Origin: CAWABB01 sp963701735
GTDB lineage: Bacteria; Bacteroidota; Ignavibacteria; UBA10030; UBA6906
Reading direction: 5' to 3'
DNA length: 64,000 nucleotides
NCBI GenBank assembly: GCA_963701735.1
Contig: CAVPBI010000026.1
Location: forward strand, 62,001 to 126,000
In this document: positions 48,708-56,468 of the stretch, piece after piece
Layout: every line of letters begins with the position of its first letter
Numbering within the stretch: the stretch's first letter is position 1
The notes under the pieces: generated by a model
Seen by the model: only the letters and a program-made list of their open reading frames with translations
Told to the model about the DNA's origin: nothing
Databases searched by the model: none
Made by a program: the position numbers and the translations under genes

Positions 48708-50095
48708 GACGCCCTCCCGGCACAATGCAAAGGCACCCCTTCTGCAACCAGGTGCGCTTCGCAGCACGCAGCGGTCGCCGACGTGATCAACGCATGCACG
48801 ATCGTGTTCTCACGCATCTCCTCCGAACAGATCGCGGCGGCACCCCCGTTGGACTTCGCCCCGGAGATTCCCATGCTTCGCTTCCCTGCCACGGCCACAC
48901 GGGCGTAGTTGGGCGCGAGCCCCATCCTCCTCCCGTCGCGAACCTCACTCTCCAGCAGAACCGGTACGGTGCGTCCGACCATCCCGGCGTGGAACGCGAG
49001 CCGTTTCTTCTCGCCGATCGCTCTCAGCACCGCGTTGCGGCGCTGCCTCTCGCGCGGAGAAACCTGATCGGCATATCCTGCCGCGGGAGTATCCGGCCGC
49101 TCGGAGTAGGTAAACACGTGGAGGTACGAGACCGGCAGCTCCGTGAGGAACTCGGCCGTGCGCCGGAACTGCAGATCGGATTCCCCCGGGAATCCCACAA
49201 TGACATCGACGCCGATCCCGGCGTCCGGCAGCAGCCGCCTGATGGCCCCGACCCGCGCGGCGTAGTCAGCGCTCGTGTACCGCCGGCGCATGCGGCGCAG
49301 CACGCCATCGTCGCCGCTCTGGAGCGGAAGGTGGAAATGCGGGCAGAGAACAGACGAGGATGCCGCCGCCTCGATCATATCGTCTGTCAGGAGATTCGGC
49401 TCGATCGAGGAGATGCGGAGGCGCTGCAAACCCCGGACGGACTCGAGCGCGCGCAGGAGACCCAGCAGGTTCGTCCCGGCCGTACGCCCGTAATCGCCGA
49501 CGTTGACGCCGGTGAGCACGATCTCCCTGTACCCCAGGGCAACCAGCTCTTCGGCCTGCCGCACCGATGCCTCGATGCTCTGGCTCCGGCTGGCACCGCG
49601 GGCGCGGGGAATCGTGCAGAAACTGCAGGTATAGTCGCAGCCGTCCTGGACCTTCAGGAATGCCCGCGTCCTGTCGTCCGCTGCCGACGTGGATGCCGGG
49701 CCGAAGTCATCGGAGGCGCCTGCGGCCGCGACATGCACCCGCGGCCCCTGATTCTCCTCCAGCTCAGGGAGGTAGGAGAGCACGTCGAACTTCTCGCGCG
49801 TGCCCAGGACCAGGTCGACCCCGGGGATAGACGCGACTTCCTCGGGGCGGAGCTGCGCGTAGCACCCCGTCACGACGAGCTTCGGGTCCCTGGGCGCTCG
49901 CAGGGCACGGCGGATGATCTGACGGCACTCGCGGTCCGCCCTGGCCGTCACCGTGCACGTGTTGATGACGCAGACGTCCGCGGCTTCGCCCACGGGCACA
50001 AGCGTGTACCCGCGCTCGAGGAATCGCCTGCCGATCGCCGCGGTTTCCGCAGAGTTCAGCTTGCAGCCAAGTGTATGGAGAGCGACTGTCGGCAT
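48704..50095 (-). CDS. mtaB: tRNA (t6A37) methylthiotransferase MtaB-like
   Basis: 463 residues from the ATG at 50095. N-terminal UPF0004 domain with LHTLGCKLNSAETAAIGRRF, VINTCTVTARADRECRQIIR and VVTGCYAQLRPEEVASI, where three Cys bind the auxiliary cluster. Radical-SAM motif QDGCDYTCSFCTIPRARG (C-x3-C-x2-C), then HFHLPLQSGDDGVLRRMRRR and DVIVGFPGESDLQFRRTAEF. The end is a TRAM-like region, somewhat degenerate (RTVPVLLESEVRDGRRMGLA). It adds methylthio to t6A37 of tRNA; MtaB rather than MiaB/RimO by the GCKxN start and length. Preceded by the long hairpin at 50106-50145. Confidence 0.92.
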   Translation of the reverse strand: MPTVALHTLGCKLNSAETAAIGRRFLERGYTLVPVGEAADVCVINTCTVTARADRECRQIIRRALRAPRDPKLVVTGCYAQLRPEEVASIPGVDLVLGTREKFDVLSYLPELEENQGPRVHVAAAGASDDFGPASTSAADDRTRAFLKVQDGCDYTCSFCTIPRARGASRSQSIEASVRQAEELVALGYREIVLTGVNVGDYGRTAGTNLLGLLRALESVRGLQRLRISSIEPNLLTDDMIEAAASSSVLCPHFHLPLQSGDDGVLRRMRRRYTSADYAARVGAIRRLLPDAGIGVDVIVGFPGESDLQFRRTAEFLTELPVSYLHVFTYSERPDTPAAGYADQVSPRERQRRNAVLRAIGEKKRLAFHAGMVGRTVPVLLESEVRDGRRMGLAPNYARVAVAGKRSMGISGAKSNGGAAAICSEEMRENTIVHALITSATAACCEAHLVAEGVPLHCAGRAS

Positions 50096-50105
50096 CTGGC
50101 CCAGA

Positions 50106-50145
50106 ACCACAAAGAGCCCCCCGGAGGCCGGGGAGCTCTTGTGGT
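50106..50145 (-). terminator. Long hairpin downstream of rpsA
   Basis: ACCACAA...GAGC...CCCCGG / CCGGGG...GCTC...TTGTGGT: about 17 base pairs with small bulges, and only a short loop. It follows the rpsA stop (50164) by 19 nt. A weak T tract (the TTTGTGGTTCT end) is present. It should end the rpsA transcript and leave mtaB 10 nt away to be expressed from readthrough or a near promoter. Confidence 0.75.
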
Positions 50146-50163
50146 GATTCTATTGACGGGGAA

Positions 50164-51945
50164 TCAGTTCTCCGTCGGGATGGACGTATCGTCCGCGGGC
50201 GTCTGCCCGGTGATCGTGGCGGAATCGCCGATCGTGTTGGCCGGGAGCTTGTGGTTCGCCATGTAATGTTCCACGGAATCGGGGTCCTTCCCCTTCAGGT
50301 ACTCCGAGGCCGACAGCACGATCTTCTTCGAGTCCTTGTCGAACTCGAGGACCTTCAGCGGAAGCGCATCGCCGACCTTGAACCTCTCGGCGATGTTGCG
50401 GACCGGCGTGAGCGCCAGCTGCGACGCGGGGACGAACCCGTCGACGCCGAGCGGAAGCTCCACGATGACGCCCTTCTCGATGATCCGGACGATCTTCCCT
50501 TCCACTTCCGTCCCGACCCGGTAGTCGTCGCCGAACTTGTCCCACGGGTTGTCTTCGATCTGCTTGTGACCGAGCGAGATCCTCCGCTGGTCGGTGTCGA
50601 CCCCGAGGATGAGCACGTCGATCGCGTCGCCCTTCTTCACGATCTCGCCGGGATGGCGGACCTTCTTGGTCCACGACAGGTCGGAGATGTGCACGAGGCC
50701 ATCCACGCCCTGCTCCAGCTCGACGAACACGCCGAAGTTGGTGAGGTTGCGGACCGTGCCGCTGTGGCGGGAGCCGACCGGGTACTTCGCCGTGAGCGTC
50801 ATCCACGGATCCGGTTCGAGCTGCTTGATGCCGAGCGACAGCTTCTTGTTGTCCTTGTCCAGGCTCAGGATGACCGCGTCGAGCATCTGGCCCATCGAGA
50901 CGACCTGCGACGGGTGCTTGATGTGCTGGGTCCAGCTCATCTCGGAGATGTGGATGAGACCCTCGATGCCCTTCTCGATCTCCACGAACGCGCCGTAGTC
51001 CGCGAGGGAGACGACCTTGCCGAGGACCTTGGTCCCGACCGGATACTTCTTGTCGATGTTCTCCCACGGATGCGGCTGGAGCTGCTTATAGCCGAGCGAA
51101 ATGCGCCGCTTCTCCTGATCGAAGTCGAGCACGACGACGTTGATGGTCTGGTCGAGCTTGACGATCTCGGAGGGATGGCTGATGCGGCCCCAGGAGAGGT
51201 CGGTGATGTGCACGAGGCCGTCCACGCCGCCGAGGTCGACGAACACGCCGAAGTCGGTGATGGCCTTGACGGTACCTTCGAGGATCTGGCCCTTCTCGAG
51301 GCTTTCGATGATGGCTTTGCGCTGACCCTGGAGCTCTTCCTCGACCAGGATCTTGTGGCTGACCACGACGTTTTCCGACGGGTGGTTGATCTTCACCACG
51401 CGGAAGTCCATGATCTTGCCGATGTACTGATCGAAGTCGCGCACGGGCCGGACGTCGATCTGCGATCCGGGAAGGAACGCGTCGATGCCCATGAGGTCAA
51501 CGACCAGACCGCCCTTGATGCGGCGCACGCACCGACCCTGCAGCACTTCACCGGAATCGAACGACTTGGTGACACGTTCCCAGACACGCATGAAATCGGC
51601 GCGCTTCCGGGACAGGACGAGCTGGCCGTCCTTGTTCTCCACGCTTTCGAGGAAGACTTCGATCTCCTCGCCGACCTTCAGCACATCCTTGTTGGTGAAC
51701 TCATCGATGGCCACCGTCCCTTCGGACTTGAACCCGATGTCGATGGACACATCGCTCTCGCCGATGTGGACGATCCGGCCCCTGACGATCTCTCCCTCGC
51801 TGATCTTGCCGAGGGTCTTTTCGTACAGCGCCTGGAGTTCCTTGAACTGGGACTCGTCGTACTCCGTGTCTTCGACCCTCCGTCGTACGGACAGGCCGAT
51901 ACTTGCCGTGGTGACCTCTGCAGACGCGGGTGTCTGGTCAGCCAT
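50164..51945 (-). CDS. rpsA: 30S ribosomal protein S1
   Basis: 593 residues with six S1 (OB-fold) domains, each showing GxVxxxxxxGxFVxL-like cores (VRGRIVHIGESDVSIDIGF, GTVKAITDFGVFVDLGGVDG, GKVVSLADYGAFVEIEKGIE, GTVRNLTNFGVFVELEQGVD, GKIVRIIEKGVIVELPLGVD). The last part is a short acidic, Thr/Ser-rich tail. S1 binds mRNA on the small subunit and starts translation of structured messages. AGGAGG at 51950-51955 is an ideal Shine-Dalgarno. Length is a little longer than E. coli S1 (557), as in other Bacteroidota. Divided from ispH by 146 nt. Confidence 0.97.
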   Translation of the reverse strand: MADQTPASAEVTTASIGLSVRRRVEDTEYDESQFKELQALYEKTLGKISEGEIVRGRIVHIGESDVSIDIGFKSEGTVAIDEFTNKDVLKVGEEIEVFLESVENKDGQLVLSRKRADFMRVWERVTKSFDSGEVLQGRCVRRIKGGLVVDLMGIDAFLPGSQIDVRPVRDFDQYIGKIMDFRVVKINHPSENVVVSHKILVEEELQGQRKAIIESLEKGQILEGTVKAITDFGVFVDLGGVDGLVHITDLSWGRISHPSEIVKLDQTINVVVLDFDQEKRRISLGYKQLQPHPWENIDKKYPVGTKVLGKVVSLADYGAFVEIEKGIEGLIHISEMSWTQHIKHPSQVVSMGQMLDAVILSLDKDNKKLSLGIKQLEPDPWMTLTAKYPVGSRHSGTVRNLTNFGVFVELEQGVDGLVHISDLSWTKKVRHPGEIVKKGDAIDVLILGVDTDQRRISLGHKQIEDNPWDKFGDDYRVGTEVEGKIVRIIEKGVIVELPLGVDGFVPASQLALTPVRNIAERFKVGDALPLKVLEFDKDSKKIVLSASEYLKGKDPDSVEHYMANHKLPANTIGDSATITGQTPADDTSIPTEN

Positions 51946-51949
51946 TCAT

Positions 51950-51955
51950 CCTCCT
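51950..51955 (-). promoter_or_regulatory. Shine-Dalgarno of rpsA
   Basis: AGGAGG on the minus strand, four bases before the ATG of rpsA. A strong classical signal, unlike most starts in this window. Confidence 0.8.
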
Positions 51956-52091
51956 GCTGTGTGACATACCGTCCCGATTGTCTCCCGGGACACTCCCCGA
52001 TCGCCGGCGTCGTCTGGTGTCATCAGGCCGACGGCGTCGCCGCCTCGCGGGATACTGGTTGTGAGTGGGTACAGTGATTATGTGATGACAG

Positions 52092-52965
52092 TTACAGCGC
52101 TTCGATTGCGGCGCGGACCCGTTCCATCAGCCACTGCGGCGTGGACGTCGCGCCGCTGATGCCGACCGTGCCTGCCCCGGCGAACCACTCGGGCCGGAGC
52201 TCCGATTCCTCTTCGATAAAATGCGTGCGCGGGTTCTCTTCGGCGCAGATCTCGTACAACACCTTGCCGTTCGAGGAATTCCTCCCCGCCACGAACACCA
52301 TGACGTCGTTCTGCCGGGCGAACTCCCGGAGCTTCTTGTCGCGCCCCGAGACCTGCCCGCAGATCGTGTCCTTCGCGTGAAAATCGACCGCGGACTCCTC
52401 GAACGTGCCGACCACGAAGTCGCGGATCCGTCCGCGCAGCACGTCGGCGATTGCGTAGAACGTCGCCTTGTCCATCGTCGTCTGCGAGAACAGGACCGTC
52501 TTGCGGGACGGATCGACGGCGGCGGCCTCGTCGACCGACTTGACCACGACGGCCTCGTTGTTGACGTGGCCGACGAGCCCGACGACTTCGGCGTGGTCCT
52601 TCTTGCCGAAGATGACGATCTGGTAGCCCTGATCGTAGAACTTCCTGATGCGCTCCTGGACCTTCGTCACCACCGGGCAGGTGGCGTCGATGAGCGTGAT
52701 CCCGTGCGTGCGCGCGAGCGCGTAGGTGGACGGCGGCTCGCCGTGCGCGCGGATCAGGACGGTCTTGCCCGTGAGCCGGGCGAAATCCTCGTGCGTCACG
52801 GTCTCGAGTCCCCTGTGCGCGGAGCCGCTCGATCTCCATCGGGTTGTGAATCACGGGGCCGAGCGAATACAGCTCCGGCGACCCGCGCATCTGCTCTTCC
52901 GCGATGTCGATGGTCCTCACCACGCCCCAGCAGAACCCGGCACTCTGATCGATCGTCACCGTCAC
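52092..52965 (-). CDS. ispH: 4-hydroxy-3-methylbut-2-enyl diphosphate reductase, frame break near 52805
   Basis: The GTG at 52965 gives VTVTIDQSAGFCWGVVRTID with the first cluster cysteine, and YSLGPVIHNPMEIERLRAQG. Near 52805 the frame changes to THEDFARLTGKTVLIRAHGE. The rest holds DATCPVVTKVQERIRKFYDQ (second Cys), HVNNEAVVVKSVDEAA, SQTTMDKATFYAIADVLRGR and DTICGQVSGRDKKLREFARQ (third Cys), then SSNGKVLYEICAEENPRTHF. Last step of the MEP isoprenoid pathway, making IPP and DMAPP with a [4Fe-4S] cluster. About 290 residues, normal. Starts one base after the cmk stop, the common cmk-ispH-rpsA order. Since no other isoprenoid route is visible it should be essential, so the break is probably a sequencing error. 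Confidence 0.9.
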
Positions 52966-52966
52966 G

Positions 52967-53659
52967 TTACGTTTCCCTCGTCTCCATCTGTCTCGCCGCA
53001 CGCACGACCACCTCCACCTGCTCGGGGATCGTGAGGTTCGACGTGTCGAGCACGATCGCGCCCTCGGCCTGACGGAGCGGGCTCGCGCTGCGCGTCGAGT
53101 CGAGCCGGTCGCGCTCTTCGATCTCCGCCCTGAGGCGGTCGACGTCCGGACGCTCGCCGATCGCTTCCAGGTCGCGGAGGCGCCGCCGCGCTCGTGCTTC
53201 GATGCCCGCGATGAGAAAGAACTTCAGGTCCGCGTCCGGAAAGACAACCGTTCCGATGTCGCGACCCTCCAGTACCACTCCTCCATCCGCGCCCATGCGC
53301 CGCTGCTCCCGCACCATCGCGGCCCGGACCACGGGCAGTGCCGACACGGCGCTTACCGTCCTGGTGATCTCGGGCGTCCGGAGCAGATCGGTGACGTCCC
53401 CGTCGTTCAGGAACACCCGCCGGCCTGCAGCCGAGTGGCGTTCCTCAACGCGGATCCGTGCGACGAGCTTGCCGATGGCGTCGACGTCCGACGGGTCCAC
53501 ACCCTCACGGATGACCGCGAGCGTGACAGCGCGGTACATCGCACCCGTGTCGATGTGCAGATATCCCAGCGCTTCAGCGGCGAGGCGAGCCGTCGTGCTC
53601 TTACCAGAGGCAGCGGGCCCGTCGATTGCGATGACCAGCTTGCGGCGGCTCAACGTCAA
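52967..53659 (-). CDS. cmk: Cytidylate kinase
   Basis: 230 residues starting at a TTG (53659), with a second TTG at 53653. P-loop AIDGPAASGKSTTARLAAEA, LGYLHIDTGAMYRAVTLAVI with the CMP-contacting Asp/Tyr, VLEGRDIGTVVFPDADLKFF and RDRLDSTRSASPLRQAEGAI, all characteristic. It phosphorylates CMP and dCMP with ATP. The TAA at 52967-52969 is followed directly by the ispH GTG. Confidence 0.94.
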   Translation of the reverse strand: MTLSRRKLVIAIDGPAASGKSTTARLAAEALGYLHIDTGAMYRAVTLAVIREGVDPSDVDAIGKLVARIRVEERHSAAGRRVFLNDGDVTDLLRTPEITRTVSAVSALPVVRAAMVREQRRMGADGGVVLEGRDIGTVVFPDADLKFFLIAGIEARARRRLRDLEAIGERPDVDRLRAEIEERDRLDSTRSASPLRQAEGAIVLDTSNLTIPEQVEVVVRAARQMETRET

Positions 53660-53832
53660 TACTGAAAAGAGTTATAATATATGGAAATCCGGGGGTTCTC
53701 GCAATGAAATCCCGCACCGGATCGCAATGGCGCATCGGCCTGCAGTGCAACAAAAGGACCCATTTTTCCCCGATATTCGTATCTTTCCATCCAACCACAT
53801 CCGCCGTCTGACCCTGCCCTGAAAAGGCCCAT

Positions 53833-54420
53833 ATGCCCCCCACCCCGCGCCGAAAACTGACCCACGATGAGCTTTCCGGGCTGAGACTCGACCCCGGAAA
53901 CCTGGACCGTGCCCCCAGACTCCCCGTTGTGGCGCTGCTGGACAACGTCCGGAGCCTCTACAATGTCGGGTCCATTTTTCGGACGTCCGACGGCGCATTC
54001 GTCAGCGGACTGTACCTGTGCGGATTCACTCCGCACCCGCCCCGCAAGGAGATCGAGAAGACGGCCCTGGGCGCGACGCGGACCGTTCCCTGGAAGTACT
54101 TCCGCCATGCCGCGGACGCCGTCGCCGAAGCGCGCGCCGCGGGCATGCGCATCCTCGTCCTCGAGCACACGACCGCAAGCATTCCGTACGACCGGATCTC
54201 CCGCGCCGACTTTCCGATCTGCCTCGTCGTGGGCAACGAAATCACGGGGGTGTCGGAGGAGCTGATCGCCGCCGCCGACGGAGCGATGGACATTCCGATG
54301 CACGGCACGAAGCAATCGCTGAACGCCGCCGTGGCGTACGGGATCGCCGTCTTCGAGCTGCTGAAGATCTGGAAAGGCGGAGGCGCGGACCTTACGCAGG
54401 AAGGTCGAAGGCCATCGTGA
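53833..54420 (+). CDS. SpoU/TrmH-family RNA 2'-O-methyltransferase
   Basis: 195 residues. VVALLDNVRSLYNVGSIFRT is motif 1 with the conserved N and R, CLVVGNEITGVSEELIAAAD motif 2 with the SAM-binding GxE, and DIPMHGTKQSLNAAVAYGIA motif 3 (SLN..VA). These form the deep trefoil knot. The length fits the catalytic domain alone, with no extra L30e-like RNA-binding domain, so the target (rRNA or tRNA) cannot be told. An AAAGG lies just before the ATG. Its 3' end overlaps the convergent AlbA-type gene by 29 nt. Confidence 0.92.
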   Translation: MPPTPRRKLTHDELSGLRLDPGNLDRAPRLPVVALLDNVRSLYNVGSIFRTSDGAFVSGLYLCGFTPHPPRKEIEKTALGATRTVPWKYFRHAADAVAEARAAGMRILVLEHTTASIPYDRISRADFPICLVVGNEITGVSEELIAAADGAMDIPMHGTKQSLNAAVAYGIAVFELLKIWKGGGADLTQEGRRPS

Positions 54421-55063
54421 AGAAGTCCGTCCGCTCCAGCGTATGGATCCTCAACACGCCGGCGCGGACCAGCGCCACGAGCGTGCGGGTCGCACGGCGA
54501 TCGGAGATGTTGACCAGGTCCGCAAACTGCCGCACGGTGATCCGCTCGTTCTCGTCAAGATAGCGGAAGAGCCGCCGTTCGTTTTCGCCGATCGCGATGC
54601 GCATCGGCGGAGTGTCCGAACGCTCCGACCGGAGGATGCGGACCATTTCCTTGCTCGCGAGCACCGTCTTGTCGTTCACGCGGATATAGACGCGCAGCCC
54701 GCCGTTCCCCGACTCCTGTTCCTCGCTGTTGCCCAGGAAGGCGTGCGGCTTCTGGTCGCTTTCCGGCACCGTTGCGACGATCACATCCTTGCCGCTGAAC
54801 GCGACGATGTCGAGCTCCGGCGTGATCTCCGGCTCGCAATACACCGACCCGGCCTCGAGGACGAGGTCGGCTTCGCTCTTCTCGCTCTCGACGCCGACGA
54901 TGGAACCGTCGTCATCGACGCCGAAGAGCATGTGTCCGCCGCGGGTATTGGCAAACGCGATGAGGGTTCGCGCGATCTTCTCCGGCGCGGAGACGCGCCG
55001 CTTGAACTCGATCTCGAACCCTTCCCCCTCCTCGATCATCTCCCGCACATGACGCGCATCCAT
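54392..55063 (-). CDS. AlbA_2/Schlafen-type putative DNA-binding protein with winged helix end
   Basis: 223 residues, ATG 55063 behind AGGAG at 55070-55074. The N-terminus EIEFKRRVSAPEKIARTLIA then FANTRGGHMLFGVDDDGSIV is the AlbA_2 domain found in Schlafen-like proteins and many bacterial regulators (E-F-K and N..GG..G.GV motifs). A winged helix ends the protein (RLFRYLDENERITVRQFADL, VNISDRRATRTLVALVRAGV). Probably an ATP-dependent or DNA-binding transcription regulator; the ligand is unknown. It is the last gene of the spoT-ruvX-mtgA run. Confidence 0.85.
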   Translation of the reverse strand: MDARHVREMIEEGEGFEIEFKRRVSAPEKIARTLIAFANTRGGHMLFGVDDDGSIVGVESEKSEADLVLEAGSVYCEPEITPELDIVAFSGKDVIVATVPESDQKPHAFLGNSEEQESGNGGLRVYIRVNDKTVLASKEMVRILRSERSDTPPMRIAIGENERRLFRYLDENERITVRQFADLVNISDRRATRTLVALVRAGVLRIHTLERTDFFTMAFDLPA

Positions 55064-55074
55064 GGTCAGCTCCT

Positions 55075-55982
55075 CTATCCCCCGCCCGCGCTGTCCGCGG
55101 GAGCAGGCGCAGTCGTGTCCGCTGCAGGTTCGGATGTCCCGCCCGACCCGGCATCGCCCGTCCCGGCATCGCCGGGTCCGGCCTGGATCGTATCCGGGAG
55201 AGCCTGAGGCGCGCCTTCATCCGACGATCCGCTCCTCCGCTTCCACGTCCGCAGGGAACGGAACAAACCGCCGGCCCTGCATCCGCCTGCGGATGATGTC
55301 CGAACGCCGCAGCACGTACCGGCTGTCCACGTCCGGCCGGTGACGGAGCGGGCTCGGAATCACCGCCGCCAGGCGGAGGGATTGCTCGAGCGACAGCGCC
55401 GGGGCAGGCCTGCCCGAAATACCGCCTCGCCGCCGCATCCACCCCGAAGATCCCGTCCCCCCATTCGATCAGATTCACGTACAGCTCCAGGATGCGCTGC
55501 TTGCTCAGGTTCTGCTCCAGGAGCATCGTAATGACCATCTCCCGGGCCTTCCGCAGGGGATCCTTCGAGGTCGAGAGATACAGGTTCTTGGCCAGCTGCT
55601 GCGTGATCGTGCTTCCGCCCCGCGAGGCGCGGCGCTCCTTGATATTCTTCTCGAGCGACTCCCGCACTTCGAACCAGTCAAACCCGTCGTGCTCGTAGAA
55701 CGTTCCGTCCTCCGCGACGATGATCGCGTCGGTCAGATACCTGGGCAGCCTCGAGAGCGGCACCCACGACTGCCTGATGACCAGCGTCTTCCCTTTCGCC
55801 TCCGCTTCGTCGATGCGTTGCCGCATGAGCGCGGTTTCCTTCGGGTTCTGATCCCTCAGCCGGGGGACGCCGAACCAGGGGATCGTGGCCACCTGGATCA
55901 GGACGAAGACCACGATGACGAGCAGGAGCGTGAGCAGCTTGTGCGACGCAATCCAGCGGAAGGCGCGCTTCAGGCGGGTCAT
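55075..55982 (-). CDS. mtgA: Monofunctional peptidoglycan transglycosylase, frame breaks near 55420 and 55220
   Basis: ATG 55982. One membrane helix (LLTLLLVIVVFVLIQVATIP), then the GT51 domain: AIIVAEDGTFYEHDGFDWFE with the catalytic Glu, RRASRGGSTITQQLAKNLYL (GGSTITQQ) and LSKQRILELYVNLIEWGDGI then FGVDAAARRYFGQ. Near 55420 the frame changes to PALSLEQSLRLAAVIPSPLR, the usual continuation. That frame stops at 55217. Another frame, entered near 55220, runs DEGAPQALPDTIQAGPGDAG and a Gly/Ala/Ser/Thr tail to a TAG at 55075, which I take to be the true C-terminus (less sure). It polymerises lipid II into glycan strands without a transpeptidase domain. Confidence 0.82.
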
Positions 55983-56009
55983 GGTGAGGTTTGGATGTGC
56001 GGGCCCCGG

Positions 56010-56435
56010 TCAGGCGCCGCCGTGTTCAAGATATTCCTGCAGGAGGATGCGCGCTGCCATCTCGTCCGCACGCCCCTTCTCTCCCCGGCGCCTCTTCTTC
56101 ATGCCCGCCTCGCGCATCTGGCGATGGGCCGTGACTGTCGTGAAGCTCTCGTCCCACGTCTCCACGGGCACATCCACGTTCTCCCGGAGCCGTTCGACGA
56201 ACTCCATCACCTCTTCCCCCTTCCGGCCGAGGCCGCCGTCGGGCGCATACGGGACGCCGACGACGATCCGCGCCACATGCTGGTCGCGGATGATGTCTTC
56301 GACGGCCTCGAACGCGTCCTCGTCGTTGTCGATGGTGCAGAGACCCTGCGCGATGATTCCCATCGGATCACTGAGCGCGATGCCGATGCGCCGCGTGCCA
56401 TAGTCGATGCCGAGTATGCGGGTGTCAGTGTCCAT
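56010..56435 (-). CDS. ruvX: Putative pre-16S rRNA nuclease / Holliday junction resolvase-like RuvX
   Basis: 141 residues, the YqgF fold. LGIDYGTRRIGIALSDPMGI is the RNase H-like first strand with the catalytic Asp, ARIVVGVPYAPDGGLGRKGE the second, and DVPVETWDESFTTVTAHRQM with the catalytic Glu, KGRADEMAARILLQEYL with the last Asp. YqgF works in the final maturation of the 16S rRNA 5' end. Length normal. Lies 33 nt after the Rel/SpoT gene. Confidence 0.93.
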   Translation of the reverse strand: MDTDTRILGIDYGTRRIGIALSDPMGIIAQGLCTIDNDEDAFEAVEDIIRDQHVARIVVGVPYAPDGGLGRKGEEVMEFVERLRENVDVPVETWDESFTTVTAHRQMREAGMKKRRRGEKGRADEMAARILLQEYLEHGGA

Positions 56436-56468
56436 CGTGGCCTCCGGAGGCGCGTCCCGCGTGCGGGA

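Noticed and set aside
50071..52077. 668-codon plus-strand open frame antisense to rpsA
   Set aside because: Composition mirrors repeated S1 domains on the other strand; no start signal and no domain.
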